Positions 1 through 9,372 of a DNA stretch of 64,000 nt are shown one piece after another (positions within the stretch are counted from its first letter, which is position 1; every line of letters begins with the position of its first letter). The DNA lies in NCBI GenBank assembly GCA_032615215.1, contig CP128433.1:1633501-1697500 (forward strand). The letters are read 5' to 3'. Below the pieces are notes generated by a model. The model searched no databases, was not told where the DNA came from, and saw only the letters and a list, made by a program, of their open reading frames with translations. The DNA is from Microbulbifer sp. MKSA007. Lineage in GTDB: Bacteria; Pseudomonadota; Gammaproteobacteria; Pseudomonadales; Cellvibrionaceae. Made by a program: the position numbers and the translations under genes.

Positions 1-48
1 CCGCCTTAGCTCTAAGTTAGTTGAGGCGGAGATAACAGGGAGTAAACT

Positions 49-894
49 GTGAAAACAATTGAAGTCGGAAATATCCAGGTCGCCAACGATAAGCCCTTTG
101 CGCTGTTTGGCGGTATGAATGTATTGGAATCCCGCGACCTGGCGATGCAGGTGGCTGAGCACTATGTAAAAGTCACTGAAAAACTGGGTATTCCCTATGT
201 TTTTAAAGCGTCTTTTGACAAGGCGAATCGCTCTTCCATCAATTCCTATCGCGGACCGGGAATGGAAGAGGGCCTGAAGATTTTTCAGGAAATCAAAGAC
301 ACCTTTAAGGTTCCCTTGATTACCGATGTCCACGAAGTACATCAGGCTGCTCCGGTTGCCGAAGTCGTGGATATTATCCAGCTGCCGGCCTTCCTGGCCC
401 GCCAGACTGATCTGGTCACCGCTATGGCAGCGACTGGTGCAGTGATCAACGTTAAAAAGCCCCAGTTTATGAGCCCCCCGCAAGTTAAAAATGTGGTGGA
501 GAAATTTGCTGAGTGCGGCAACGAAAATATTCTTTTGTGTGAGCGCGGAGCCTGCTTTGGCTACGACAACCTGGTTGTGGATATGCTGGGCTTCAGCACC
601 ATGATCAATGCCTCCGGTGGTGCGCCGCTGATTTTTGACGTTACCCACTCACTGCAAATGCGCGATCCTTCCGGTGCAGCCTCTGGTGGTCGCCGTGCAC
701 AGGTCACTGAGCTGGGCCGCGCAGGTTTGGCTATCGGTATTGCCGGCCTGTTCTTGGAAGCACACCCGAATCCAGACAAAGCATTGTGTGATGGCCCCAG
801 TGCATTGCCACTGGAAAAGCTGGAGCCATTCCTGGCGCAGATGAAAGCGGTAGATGACCTGATCAAAGGTTTTGAGCCGCTGGATACGAAATAA
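49..894 (+). CDS. kdsA: 3-deoxy-8-phosphooctulonate synthase (KdsA)
   Basis: Condenses phosphoenolpyruvate with arabinose 5-phosphate to give KDO 8-phosphate, the first committed step towards the KDO sugar of lipopolysaccharide; cytosolic. The 281 residues match the family length. The N-terminal FGGMNVLESRD block, the FKASFDKANRSS substrate loop and the DVTHSLQ segment near residue 200 are all present. Translation starts at a GTG behind CAGGGAG. Its first base precedes a TGA (50-52) that ends another open frame coming from before the window, a GTGA overlap suggesting coupling to an upstream gene (pyrG would be usual, but only 16 codons are visible, so this is not established). eno follows after about 140 bases, the common gammaproteobacterial order. 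Confidence 0.96.
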   Translation: MKTIEVGNIQVANDKPFALFGGMNVLESRDLAMQVAEHYVKVTEKLGIPYVFKASFDKANRSSINSYRGPGMEEGLKIFQEIKDTFKVPLITDVHEVHQAAPVAEVVDIIQLPAFLARQTDLVTAMAATGAVINVKKPQFMSPPQVKNVVEKFAECGNENILLCERGACFGYDNLVVDMLGFSTMINASGGAPLIFDVTHSLQMRDPSGAASGGRRAQVTELGRAGLAIGIAGLFLEAHPNPDKALCDGPSALPLEKLEPFLAQMKAVDDLIKGFEPLDTK

Positions 895-1037
895 AAAAGA
901 AATATTTTTGCGCGCCCTGATCGGGCGTGCGGCACTTTCCCCTCTGCTATCTGGCCTGAGCGCTGTAGCAAAAAGTGCGTAAAGTCTGATTTACGAAAAC
1001 CTATTTTCAGTAAGTACCAATACGGAGCCCATTGTAA

Positions 1038-2323
1038 ATGAGCAAGATTGTCGCTGTTAAAGCCTTTGAAGTAATGGATTCTCGCGGTAACCCTACCGTT
1101 GAAGCCGATGTAATCCTGGAGGATGGTTCTATTGGCTCCGCCTGCGCCCCCTCCGGTGCCTCCACTGGCTCCCGTGAAGCGCTGGAACTTCGCGATGGCG
1201 ATAAAAGCCGTTACTTGGGTAAGGGTGTCCTGAAAGCAGTTGAAAATATCAACACTACTATCGCTGACCTGCTCAAGGGTATGGATGCTACTGATCAGCG
1301 CGCCCTGGACAAGGCGATGATCGATGCCGACGGCACTGAAAATAAGGCGAACTTCGGCGCCAACGCTATTTTGGCGGTTTCCCTGGCTGCCGCTAAAGCA
1401 GCTGCTGCTTCCAAAAAATCCCTTTGTATCAGCACATTGCTGAGGTAAACGGCACTCCGGGCGAGTACTCCATGCCGGTACCGATGATGAATATCCTTAA
1501 TGGCGGCGAACACGCTGACAACAATGTGGATATCCAGGAATTTATGGTTCAGCCGGTTAAGGCTGAATCTTTTGCTGAAGCTCTGCGCCAAGGTGCTGAG
1601 ATCTTCCACTCCCTGAAAAAAGTACTGTCCAGCAACAGCCTGAACACTGCAGTTGGCGATGAAGGTGGCTTTGCTCCGAACCTGCCTTCCAACGAAGCGG
1701 CACTGAAAGTCATCGCTGAAGCGGTAGAAAAGGCCGGTTACACCCTGGGCGATGACATTACCCTGGCTCTGGACTGCGCTTCTTCCGAGTTCTACAAAGA
1801 TGGCAAGTACGATCTGGCTGGCGAAGGCAAGCAGTTCGATAGCGAAGGTTTTGCCAGCTACCTGGCCGATCTGTCCGCCAACTATCCGATCCTGTCTATC
1901 GAAGACGGTATGGACGAGAGTGATTGGGACGGTTGGAAAGTTCTCACCGACAAAATTGGTGAAAAAGTACAGCTGGTAGGCGACGACTTGTTCGTAACCA
2001 ACACCAAGATCCTGAAAGAAGGTATCGAGAAAGGTGTCGGTAACTCTATCTTGATCAAGTTCAACCAGATCGGCTCCCTGTCCGAGACTCTGGATGCGAT
2101 CAAAATGGCTAAAGATGCGGGCTACACCGCTGTGATCTCTCACCGCTCCGGTGAGACCGAAGATACCACTATTGCGGATCTGGCGGTTGCGACTGCTGCT
2201 GGTCAAATCAAGACCGGTTCCCTTTGCCGCTCAGACCGCGTAGCCAAGTACAACCGTCTGCTGCGCATCGAAGCTGAGCTGAATGGCTCCGCTCCTTATC
2301 GCGGCCGCGCTGAATTCAAGTAA
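1038..2323 (+). CDS. eno: Enolase, frame broken by a one-base homopolymer slip
   Basis: Interconverts 2-phosphoglycerate and phosphoenolpyruvate in glycolysis and, in many bacteria, binds the RNA degradosome. The N-terminal 130 or so residues lie in one frame (1038-1448) and the rest in the next (from about 1419 to 2323). The family sequence SKK-IPLYQHIAE is restored if the A6 run at 1413-1418 has seven A. Everything else is intact: the GEHADNN block, the VGDEGGFAP block, the metal ligands in LALDCASSEF, SIEDGMDE and LVGDDLFVTN, and the catalytic ISHRSGETED region. The repaired protein would be about 432 residues, the normal length. Since enolase is central to metabolism, a sequencing error is likelier than a true pseudogene. 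Confidence 0.95.
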
Positions 2324-2346
2324 TCCATTATTTGAATTAGCGTGCA

Positions 2347-2384
2347 AGTACTACAAAGAGGGGCCAGCCCCTCTTTGTAGTACT
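2347..2384 (+). terminator. Perfect 17-bp hairpin after eno
   Basis: Two 17-base arms (2347-2363 and 2368-2384) are perfect reverse complements around a four-base loop. It lies 24 bases after the eno stop and before ftsB. There is no T-run behind it, only ATAAATA, so it may act as an RNA 3'-end stabiliser or partial terminator rather than a classical intrinsic terminator. Confidence 0.7.
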
Positions 2385-2418
2385 ATAAATACGAACAAGC
2401 GAAATATCGTAATCTCGT

Positions 2419-2706
2419 ATGAAATGGCTGCTGGCAATACTCACCATTATGCTCCTCGCCACCCAGTACCGACTTTGGGTTGGTGAAGGTAGTCTCGCCG
2501 AAGTTACCCGTCTCAAGCGTCAATTAGCCCAACAGCAAGAAAAAAATATCGCGCTGGTGCGGGAAAACCGTCAACTGTTCAGGGAAGTTCGCAGTTTGAA
2601 AGTTGGCACTGATGGTGTGGAAGCGAAAGCCCGTTATGACCTGGGACTGATCAAGGAAGGGGAAACACTGTTTATCTTCCTGGATAAGGAAGAGGCTGAA
2701 AATTGA
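2419..2706 (+). CDS. ftsB: Cell division protein FtsB
   Basis: Bitopic inner-membrane protein of the FtsQBL divisome subcomplex, linking early and late division proteins. The 95 residues have the expected design: one N-terminal membrane helix (about residues 3-20), a long coiled coil (about 30-65, LKRQLAQQQEKNIALVRENRQL), then the conserved ARYDLGLIKEGE segment that contacts FtsQ. E. coli FtsB is 103 residues. The stop overlaps the start of ispD (TTGA), as in the usual ftsB-ispD-ispF order. Confidence 0.92.
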   Translation: MKWLLAILTIMLLATQYRLWVGEGSLAEVTRLKRQLAQQQEKNIALVRENRQLFREVRSLKVGTDGVEAKARYDLGLIKEGETLFIFLDKEEAEN

Positions 2707-3422
2707 TTAAGGATTATTGGGTCATTGTACCCGCTGCCGGCGTTGGCAAACGTATGGGGGCTGATCGCCCGAAACAGTACCTGCCATTGCTCGGGCGACC
2801 ACTGCTATCCCTGACTTTAAAAAATATTCTTGGGTGGCCAGGTTTGGCTGGCGTTGTAGTATCGCTATCGGAGCAGGATACCTACTTCCCTCACCTGAAA
2901 GAAGCAAACCACCCCTTGGTACACACCGTCATTGGTGGAGCTGAGAGAGCAGACTCTGTTCAGTCCGCCCTGGATTTCCTGGCGGGGCGAGAAAGCGGCG
3001 ATACTCCGGTTTTAGTCCACGATGCTGCACGACCCTGTGTGTCTGAGCGCGATATTTGCGCTTTACTCAGTGACGAAGTCTCACCGATGGCACTTTTGGC
3101 GCGCCCCGCAAGCGACACATTAAAGCGCAGTCATATGACTGGCGGTGTAGCCTGTGTGGAAGAAACGGTTGACCGCGAAAGTATTTGGTTGGCGCAAACC
3201 CCGCAACGTGCCCCTCTCAGCACTTTGCACTCATGCCTTGGTAAAGCCCTGGAGCAAGGGGTTGCTGTAACCGATGAAGCCAGCGCACTGGAGTTTTTTG
3301 GCCATTCACCGCAATTGGTAACGGGTGATAGTGACAATATTAAAGTGACGCACCCCGCCGATATCATAATTGCAGAAACTATTTTACGTCTGCGCTACTC
3401 CCCGACTGAGGATAAGCGATAG
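2703..3422 (+). CDS. ispD: 2-C-methyl-D-erythritol 4-phosphate cytidylyltransferase (IspD)
   Basis: Third step of the MEP isoprenoid pathway: CTP plus MEP gives CDP-ME. The nucleotide-binding motif VPAAGVGKRMGADRPKQYL is at the N-terminus, and VLVHDAARPCV (near residue 101) and the DEASALE segment are in place. The 239 residues are normal. The only start that keeps the N-terminal motif is a TTG inside the ftsB stop (TTGA overlap), implying translational coupling. The gene ends in TAG sharing a base with the GTG of ispF. Confidence 0.95.
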   Translation: MIKDYWVIVPAAGVGKRMGADRPKQYLPLLGRPLLSLTLKNILGWPGLAGVVVSLSEQDTYFPHLKEANHPLVHTVIGGAERADSVQSALDFLAGRESGDTPVLVHDAARPCVSERDICALLSDEVSPMALLARPASDTLKRSHMTGGVACVEETVDRESIWLAQTPQRAPLSTLHSCLGKALEQGVAVTDEASALEFFGHSPQLVTGDSDNIKVTHPADIIIAETILRLRYSPTEDKR

Positions 3423-3907
3423 TGAGTTTTCGAATAGGCCAGGGCTTTGATGTGCACGCATTTGGCCCTGGTGATCATGTAGTGCTCGGAGGAGTACAAA
3501 TCCCCTATGGGTATGGTTTGGTAGCTCATTCTGATGGGGATGTTTTACTGCACGCCCTATCGGATGCCTTACTGGGTGCTCTGGCCCTGGGAGATATCGG
3601 TAAACACTTTCCCGATAACGATGAACAATTTGCCGGAGCGGATAGTAGAAACCTGCTTCGACATGTTGTTGGATTAATCGATAGTAAAGGGTATCGCCTG
3701 GTTAATGTGGATATGACGTTGATTGCCCAGGCCCCCAAAATGGCTCCGCATATCGATGGAATGCGAGTCAATATTGCCGCTGACTGTGGTGTTGATTGCG
3801 ATGCGGTCAGTGTCAAAGCAACCACTACAGAAAAGCTTGGATTTACTGGTCGCGGTGAGGGTATCGCCGCGCAAGCTACTGTTTTATTAGAGCGCAAAGA
3901 TGTCTGA
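3422..3907 (+). CDS. ispF: 2-C-methyl-D-erythritol 2,4-cyclodiphosphate synthase (IspF)
   Basis: Cyclises CDP-ME 2-phosphate to MEcPP, two steps after IspD in the same pathway. The metal-binding start GFDVHAF, the AHSDGDVLLHALSDALLGA block, DIGKHFPD and the C-terminal KATTTEKLGFTGRGEGIAA are all present in 161 residues, the typical size. It begins at GTG directly on the ispD stop and runs eight bases into truD, so ispD, ispF and truD form one tightly packed transcription unit. Confidence 0.96.
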   Translation: MSFRIGQGFDVHAFGPGDHVVLGGVQIPYGYGLVAHSDGDVLLHALSDALLGALALGDIGKHFPDNDEQFAGADSRNLLRHVVGLIDSKGYRLVNVDMTLIAQAPKMAPHIDGMRVNIAADCGVDCDAVSVKATTTEKLGFTGRGEGIAAQATVLLERKDV

Positions 3908-4862
3908 AGTTTGGAACCTGGATTGGCCCCGAGCGCTTGGGGGTGCGGTAATTTCTGGCGATTTTCGCACAGAACCAGAAGATTTTATTGTCGATGAACT
4001 GGCTATGCCGCCGGCTGATAAAGATGGCGAGCATGTTTACTTGCAGGTTAAAAAGCGCGGGGCAAATACCGCCTGGGTTGCCAAGGAATTGGCGAAGTTA
4101 GCTGGGGTGCAAAGCCGGGATGTCAGCTTTTATGGCTTGAAAGACCGACATGCTGTTACCACTCAATGGTTCAGTGTATGGCTCGGACAAAAGCCAGAAG
4201 CAGACTGGTCGCAAATAAACAGCGATGAGATTTCATTGCTCCAGGCCTTCCGGGGACCACGCAAGTTGCGTCGTGGCGAGCATATGGGGAATCGCTTCAA
4301 GATTCGGCTGCGCAATGTAGAAGGTGACCGGGACAAAGCAGAAGAAGTACTTCAGCTGATTCCCAAAGGGGTGCCCAATTACTTCGGTGAACAGCGCTTT
4401 GGGATTGATGGCAATAACCTTAGCTTGGCAAAAAACTTAGCTGAAGAAGACGGTCGCTGCCGCAAAAGCGAAAAGGCTTTTGCCATGTCTGCTGCCCGTA
4501 GCTGGCTGTTCAACCAGGTTTTGGCTGAACGAGTTAACACCGGAACCTGGCAGAGCCCTCTCGTTGGAGAGCCTGAAGATTACCCAACCGGGCCTCTTTG
4601 GGGGCGTGGCAGAAACCTGTCAACGGATGCCCTGGGGCAGTTGGAAGAGCAAGTGTTGTCCCCGTGGCAGCCTTGGTGCAACTGGCTGGAGCACTGCGGT
4701 CTTAGCCAGGAGCGCCGGGCCATGATTTTATCCCCGGAGGCATTTCGCTATGAGTGGGAAGGTGATCATTTAATCGTCGAATTTGCCTTGCCACCGGGTA
4801 CTTTTGCTACGGCTTTGCTACGGGAGATAGCTCAGCTGGTCAATGTTAAACAGTGCACATAA
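3900..4862 (+). CDS. truD: tRNA pseudouridine(13) synthase (TruD)
   Basis: Converts U13 of tRNA-Glu to pseudouridine. The family signature YGLKDRHAVTTQWFSV (near residue 79) carries the catalytic aspartate, and PNYFGEQRFG is the second conserved block. At 320 residues it is somewhat shorter than E. coli TruD (349). The start overlaps ispF by eight bases. Normally surE follows truD; here the next gene is pcm. Confidence 0.93.
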   Translation: MSEVWNLDWPRALGGAVISGDFRTEPEDFIVDELAMPPADKDGEHVYLQVKKRGANTAWVAKELAKLAGVQSRDVSFYGLKDRHAVTTQWFSVWLGQKPEADWSQINSDEISLLQAFRGPRKLRRGEHMGNRFKIRLRNVEGDRDKAEEVLQLIPKGVPNYFGEQRFGIDGNNLSLAKNLAEEDGRCRKSEKAFAMSAARSWLFNQVLAERVNTGTWQSPLVGEPEDYPTGPLWGRGRNLSTDALGQLEEQVLSPWQPWCNWLEHCGLSQERRAMILSPEAFRYEWEGDHLIVEFALPPGTFATALLREIAQLVNVKQCT

Positions 4863-4916
4863 AATTTGTATTTAGGTGACTGGCACTGTTGCACAAATCA
4901 TGGACAAGAAAAGAAT

Positions 4917-5588
4917 ATGGATCGCTTGAGACAAGAAGGTCTGGGGATGACTTCCCAGCGAACCCGTAATCGCTTGATCCAGCGATTGCGGGAAGAGGGG
5001 ATATCCAACGAGGAGGTACTAGATGTAATGGCATCTACACCTCGACACCTCTTTTTGGATGAGGCCCTGGCTATTCGGGCTTATGAAGATACTGCTTTGC
5101 CCATAGGGTATGGCCAAACTATTTCCCAGCCATACATTGTCGCCCGTATGACTGAACTCCTACTGAGTAGAGCCAAGTCTCTACACCGAGTTCTGGAAGT
5201 GGGTACGGGCTCTGGCTACCAAACGGCCATTCTTGCTCGCTTGGTCGAACAACTTTATTCCGTCGAGCGTGTCGAACCTCTATTGGAAACCGCTCGCCAT
5301 CGGTTGGGGGAGCTGGGTTATAGCAATGTAGAGTACAAGCTCAGCAATGGGGGCTTTGGTTGGAAAGACGAGGGTCCTTACGATGCAATCCTGGCTGCAG
5401 CAGCACCTGCAATGATTCCTGATGAGCTGCGAGAACAGCTGGCTCCCAATGGGGTTCTGGTAATTCCGGTGGGGGCTGAGCAACAATACCTGACGATGGT
5501 GACTCGTCGTGAGGATAGTAATAAGTTTGATGTGGAAAAGTTGGAAGCGGTACGTTTCGTGCCTTTACTCGGTGGCGTGGTTCGATGA
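4917..5588 (+). CDS. pcm: Protein-L-isoaspartate O-methyltransferase (Pcm)
   Basis: Repairs isoaspartyl residues in aged proteins by SAM-dependent methylation. The fold motifs are clear: PIGYGQTISQPYIVARMTELL, the SAM loop VLEVGTGSGYQTAILARLVEQ and the C-terminal EAVRFVPLLGG. The usual GDGW motif after motif I is replaced by SNGGFGW. The open frame extends upstream to a TTG at 4866, but an ATG at 4917 or 4947 is likelier; 4947 gives MTSQRTRNRLIQRL, which resembles Pseudomonas Pcm N-termini. The 3' end overlaps the next gene by ATGA. Confidence 0.93.
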   Translation: MDRLRQEGLGMTSQRTRNRLIQRLREEGISNEEVLDVMASTPRHLFLDEALAIRAYEDTALPIGYGQTISQPYIVARMTELLLSRAKSLHRVLEVGTGSGYQTAILARLVEQLYSVERVEPLLETARHRLGELGYSNVEYKLSNGGFGWKDEGPYDAILAAAAPAMIPDELREQLAPNGVLVIPVGAEQQYLTMVTRREDSNKFDVEKLEAVRFVPLLGGVVR

Positions 5589-6547
5589 GATTTACTGAGG
5601 TTCTAAAAAGTCGCTACCCCGGAGTACTTCTGCGGGGAATGGCAATGGGGGCTGCCGATGTGGTACCCGGTGTTTCCGGGGGAACTATTGCCTTTATTAC
5701 CGGCATCTACCAGGAGCTTTTGGACTCCCTCAGTCGAATAGGCCCGCATTGTATTACAGTGTGGCGGAAGGAGGGGTTTCTATCCACTTGGCGCTATATT
5801 AATGGGAGCTTTCTGCTCTCTCTTTTCCTTGGGGTATTGTTGAGCGTTTTTAGCTTGGCCCACCTGATTAGTGGCTTACTGCAAAATTATCCAATTGTTG
5901 TGTGGTCTTTCTTTTTCGGTTTGGTTCTCGCCTCAATTGTTCCCATTGTGAGAAATATCCCCCGGTGGTCGCCATCTGTTTTGGTTTTTCTCGCACTGGG
6001 TATTGCGCTTGCAGTAACAGTGAGTGAGATGCGGCCTTCGGAGATACCGGCAACTCCACTTACGCTGTTTTTATCAGGTGCTTTGGCAATATGTGCGATG
6101 GCACTACCGGGAATTTCCGGCGCTTTCCTGCTGTTATTAATCGGGATATACCCCAAGGTTTTAGCTGCAGTTCATGAACTCCAAATTTCAAACCTATTGT
6201 GCTTTGCGGCAGGGGCGGCAATAGGGCTGATGCTCTTCAGTCGCTTGTTGTCTTGGCTGATGCACAAATATGTAGCTAGGACACTGGCATTTCTTGCCGG
6301 GGTTTTGTTGGGTAGTTTGAAGATTATTTGGCCCTGGAAACTGCCAATGTCCGGGGAAATCGAAGCATCAAGCAAATTGGCCCCTTTGCTATCCAACACT
6401 TCTCCGCTAACTTATGTCGAGCAAACCGGCGACAGTGCTCATTTGGGGGGCGCAATTGTTGCGGCTCTAGTGGCAGCGCTCTTAGTTCTCGCTGTAGACT
6501 TCTTTGGCAAGGTGCACAGAGAGAAGTCTTGCGCCACTCCGCAATAA
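5585..6547 (+). CDS. DUF368 membrane protein, PopT-type undecaprenyl-phosphate translocase
   Basis: A polytopic inner-membrane protein of the DUF368 family. Members (PopT) have been implicated in returning the C55-phosphate lipid carrier across the inner membrane for peptidoglycan and O-antigen synthesis; that role is known for the family and inferred here. The sequence shows the two family repeats: PGVSGGTIAFITGIYQELL near residue 27 and ALPGISGAFLLLLIGIYPKV near residue 175, with about eight hydrophobic segments in 320 residues. It overlaps pcm by ATGA, so the two are probably co-translated. The position between pcm and nlpD is unusual. Confidence 0.87.
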   Translation: MRFTEVLKSRYPGVLLRGMAMGAADVVPGVSGGTIAFITGIYQELLDSLSRIGPHCITVWRKEGFLSTWRYINGSFLLSLFLGVLLSVFSLAHLISGLLQNYPIVVWSFFFGLVLASIVPIVRNIPRWSPSVLVFLALGIALAVTVSEMRPSEIPATPLTLFLSGALAICAMALPGISGAFLLLLIGIYPKVLAAVHELQISNLLCFAAGAAIGLMLFSRLLSWLMHKYVARTLAFLAGVLLGSLKIIWPWKLPMSGEIEASSKLAPLLSNTSPLTYVEQTGDSAHLGGAIVAALVAALLVLAVDFFGKVHREKSCATPQ

Positions 6548-6660
6548 GATCTGGAAAATCTCGGTATGGCAGCGTTTTATCAAACTTTTCCAGAGATTTT
6601 TGGAGCTTTTCTTTAGACACTTTTTCCATAAATGCCGTGGTCTGATGTAAAAAGAGAATA

Positions 6661-7503
6661 ATGGAATGTCATCTTTTGCAACCTCTTGAGCGCCGATGTT
6701 GGCGGAACAAACTCCCTAAAATCGGTCATTGTTTGTGGGGGGTGTTTAAAATATTAGGCTTGCTGGTTCTGCTGCAGGCCGTTTCCTCCTGTTCCAGCCA
6801 TAAGGCTCCCTCAAGCTCCCTACGCCAGCCCCCGAGTATCAAAATTACCCACCACACGGTAGGTAAAGGGGATACCCTTTATTCGATAGCCTGGCGTTAC
6901 GGCAAGGATTTTCGCCAATTGGCGGCGATAAATGGTATCCGCTCCCCTTATCAAATATATCCTGGGCAGAGAATCAGGCTGACGGGTTCAGTGCCAACCA
7001 AGAGCACTGCCGGCACGCAAAAGAAGCAAAAAGCGCCAGTCGCAAAAGCTAAACCGAAAACAACACAAACGACCACTGCTAAAAAATCTTTAACACCAAG
7101 CCCAAAGCGCCAATCAACAGCATCTCGCCGGAGCGGATCGGTCAACTGGCGCTGGCCCGCCAAGGGGAAAGTGATTAGTCACTTCCGCTCTGGGGACCCA
7201 TTGCGTAAGGGAGTTGATATCGCGGGTGAAAAGGGTGAGTCTGTACTGGCAGCGGCTGATGGCACCGTGATCTACGCAGGAAGCGCCTTGAGAGGTTATG
7301 GAAAGCTGCTGATCGTCAAGCACAACGAGGTTTACCTCAGTGCCTATGCACACAATCACCGGTTGCTCGTAAAGGAGGGCAGCAGGGTAAAGGCGGGGCA
7401 AAGGATAGCGGAACTGGGTTCGAGTGGTACCGACCGCAACAAGCTCCACTTTGAGATTCGCAAAAACGGTCAGCCAGTAGACCCTCTTGCCTACTTACCG
7501 TAA
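6661..7503 (+). CDS. nlpD: Murein hydrolase activator NlpD (LysM/M23 lipoprotein)
   Basis: Outer-membrane lipoprotein that activates an amidase (AmiC) during cell separation. After a long n-region, a hydrophobic stretch ends in a lipobox with the lipidated Cys at about residue 44 (AVSSC). A LysM domain follows (about 61-107, TVGKGDTLYSIAWRYG), then a Lys/Thr/Ala-rich linker and a C-terminal M23 domain (about 162-278). The M23 metal ligands are degraded as in E. coli NlpD: KGVDIAG lacks the first His, and KLHFEIR lacks the first His of HxH. This fits an activator rather than an enzyme. rpoS follows, and its main promoter commonly lies inside nlpD. Confidence 0.93.
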   Translation: MECHLLQPLERRCWRNKLPKIGHCLWGVFKILGLLVLLQAVSSCSSHKAPSSSLRQPPSIKITHHTVGKGDTLYSIAWRYGKDFRQLAAINGIRSPYQIYPGQRIRLTGSVPTKSTAGTQKKQKAPVAKAKPKTTQTTTAKKSLTPSPKRQSTASRRSGSVNWRWPAKGKVISHFRSGDPLRKGVDIAGEKGESVLAAADGTVIYAGSALRGYGKLLIVKHNEVYLSAYAHNHRLLVKEGSRVKAGQRIAELGSSGTDRNKLHFEIRKNGQPVDPLAYLP

Positions 7504-7702
7504 GTTCACGGCCGCAGTAAAGCTCTGCAAATAAAAATGGACTTTTAACTAGTACCACTTGAGGTAGTCACTGTAATCGTGGCCATCCCAGGGTCAGCCG
7601 ATTCAGTGGCTGTCGCCACATACCTGCGGCATTGATAGTTGTGTTATCAATGTCCGAGTGTGTTGTGCGGCTGAAATTGGCAAAGTACAAGGAGCAGGGG
7701 AA

Positions 7703-8748
7703 ATGGAAGCACAACGGCAAGACCAGTCTATGGCTGGCCAGGCAGAAGACTTTCCTCCTGAGTTAGACGTTGAAAATGATGAGCAGAAATTAGGTTCAAC
7801 TGAAGCAGGTGTTAGTCGCACGCGGAAATCTGCGGCTAAAAAGAGTTCCGCACCCTCCCAGGCAGAGAAAAGTAGAGTTTGTAGATTGGATGGCGATGGC
7901 CATTTGCAGAAAAATCTCGACGCTACTCAACTCTATCTCAATGAAATTGGATTCTCCCCCTATTGACCGCAGAAGAAGAGGTGTATTACGCGCGCAAGGC
8001 TTTGCGTGGAGATGCTGCGGCAAGAAAACGAATGATCGAGAGCAATCTTCGCCTTGTTGTAAAGATTGCTCGCCGCTACGTTAGCCGAGGTTTGGCACTG
8101 CTGGACCTTATTGAGGAAGGCAATCTGGGCCTGATTCGAGCAGTTGAGAAGTTTGATCCAGAGAGAGGTTTTCGCTTTTCCACTTACGCCACCTGGTGGA
8201 TACGTCAGACGATAGAACGGGCCATAATGAATCAGACCCGGACCATACGCCTGCCCATCCATGTCGTGAAAGAGTTAAACGTGTACTTGCGTGCATCTCG
8301 AGAGTTGGCGCAAAAGCTGGATCACGAGCCATCCGCAGAAGAAATTGCGACCCTCCTTGAGAAGCCAGTCGAAGATGTCGAGCGTATGCTGGGGCTCAAT
8401 GAGCGGGTTACTTCTGTAGATACTCCCATTGGGCCCTCTTCTGAGAAGACCTTGGTAGATACCATCCCCGATCAGCAGGAATCTGACCCAGCAGAGCTTT
8501 TACAGGACAGGGACCTTTTTGACAGCATCAACCGCTGGTTGGGAGAGTTACCTGACAAACAGTGTGAAGTGGTCTCTAGGCGGTTTGGTTTGCGCGGTTT
8601 TGAAGCGAGCACCCTGGAAGAAGTAGGGCGTGAAATCGGTCTCACCAGGGAGCGGGTCAGGCAGATACAGGTGGATGCACTGAAACGTTTAAGAGAGGTT
8701 ATGGAGAAGCAGGGGCTCGACGGGCATTCACTATTTGGCAATTTGTAG
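7703..8748 (+). CDS. rpoS: RNA polymerase sigma factor RpoS, frame broken by a one-base slip
   Basis: Stationary-phase and general-stress sigma factor. The start MEAQRQDQ at 7703 has GGAGCAGGGG upstream. The first part ends prematurely at a TGA in the C5 run at 7956-7960. One extra C restores NEIGFSPLLTAEEEVYYARKALRGD, the normal region 1.2 sequence. Downstream, region 2 (RFSTYATWWIRQTIERAIMNQ), region 3 and the region 4 helix-turn-helix (TLEEVGREIGLTRERVRQIQ) are intact. The repaired protein is about 348 residues. In pseudomonads fdxA follows directly; here it is about 39 kb away. Confidence 0.94.
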
Positions 8749-8767
8749 CCTCTACTCCTTGATAATA

Positions 8768-8800
8768 CCCCACTGCCAGTTTCTGGCTGTGGGGTTTTTT
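8768..8800 (+). terminator. Intrinsic terminator of rpoS
   Basis: A GC-rich stem, CCCCACTGCCAG pairing with CTGGCTGTGGGG with one mismatch, is followed by a run of six T. It starts about 20 bases after the rpoS stop. Confidence 0.9.
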
Positions 8801-8840
8801 ATCATCTCTTCTTGCTGAGCTGAAGTCTTCGGGCTATGAG

Positions 8841-9167
8841 TTACTTCCTTACCCAGCGTCCCAGGTTGTCCTGGTAGTATTCTCCGGGTGACAAGCGGGC
8901 TTCCAACTTTTCAGCGGCGCGTGTTGCCACCTGGGCTATATCAATTTTATTGCGCTCAGCGATTCGAGCGTAAGCAGCTTTTCGCTTGGCATTCACTTCT
9001 TTGACCAGTTTTTCCAGTTCTGGTGAGCTGGCATCTACGATAGCGATGTATCCGCTATTGGCTTCACCAACCAGGCCCTTACTTTTGGCTTCATTTAGGG
9101 AAATTGCCATTGCAGGCAGGGCGATTAATAAGCTCAGTGCCAAAAAGGCTTTCATTAATGTCTTCAT
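8841..9167 (-). CDS. ydbL: YdbL family DUF1318 periplasmic protein
   Basis: Small secreted protein of the DUF1318/YdbL family. The start at 9167 was chosen because TAAGGAGG lies just upstream and a clean signal peptide follows (MKTLMKAFLALSLLIALPAMA, cleaved near residue 21); the longer open frame to 9251 has no such signal. The mature part has the family features SKGLVGEANSGYIA and AARAAEKL-like helices and ends in GEYYQDNLGRWVRK. It is the last gene of ydbH-ynbE-ydbL, as in E. coli, where YdbL is thought to influence the YdbH-YnbE bridge. Confidence 0.88.
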   Translation of the reverse strand: MKTLMKAFLALSLLIALPAMAISLNEAKSKGLVGEANSGYIAIVDASSPELEKLVKEVNAKRKAAYARIAERNKIDIAQVATRAAEKLEARLSPGEYYQDNLGRWVRK

Positions 9168-9177
9168 ATTTGCCTCC

Positions 9178-9372
9178 TTAGAAAATCCCTTCCTTGTCTT
9201 CAAACAGGTTGTCCAGGTCCTTGTCGACCTTGACCCGAATTTCGTGCTCAATTTTCACATTCAGGTTTACTGTAATTGGCTCACTGGGAGCCTTTACCGC
9301 TACAGTGGGTGTACACCCTGTAGCAACCATAGCGTATAGCAGCCCCATAGGAATCAGTCGGCTGGCTTTCAT
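9178..9372 (-). CDS. ynbE: YnbE family outer-membrane lipoprotein
   Basis: A 64-residue lipoprotein with lipobox VATGC (Cys about residue 20) and the short conserved body ITVNLNVKIEHEIRVKVDKDLDNLF. In E. coli, YnbE pairs with the C-terminus of YdbH to form a bridge from inner to outer membrane that moves phospholipids. It lies between ydbH and ydbL in the same order and on the same strand, which supports the call although the protein is short. Confidence 0.87.
   Translation of the reverse strand: MKASRLIPMGLLYAMVATGCTPTVAVKAPSEPITVNLNVKIEHEIRVKVDKDLDNLFEDKEGIF

Noticed and set aside
1295..2206. 303-codon minus-strand frame opposite eno
   Set aside because: Overlaps the enolase coding sequence entirely; no recognisable protein.
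1038..2323. eno as a true pseudogene
   Set aside because: One homopolymer base repairs it and no other damage is seen; four other genes show the same kind of slip.
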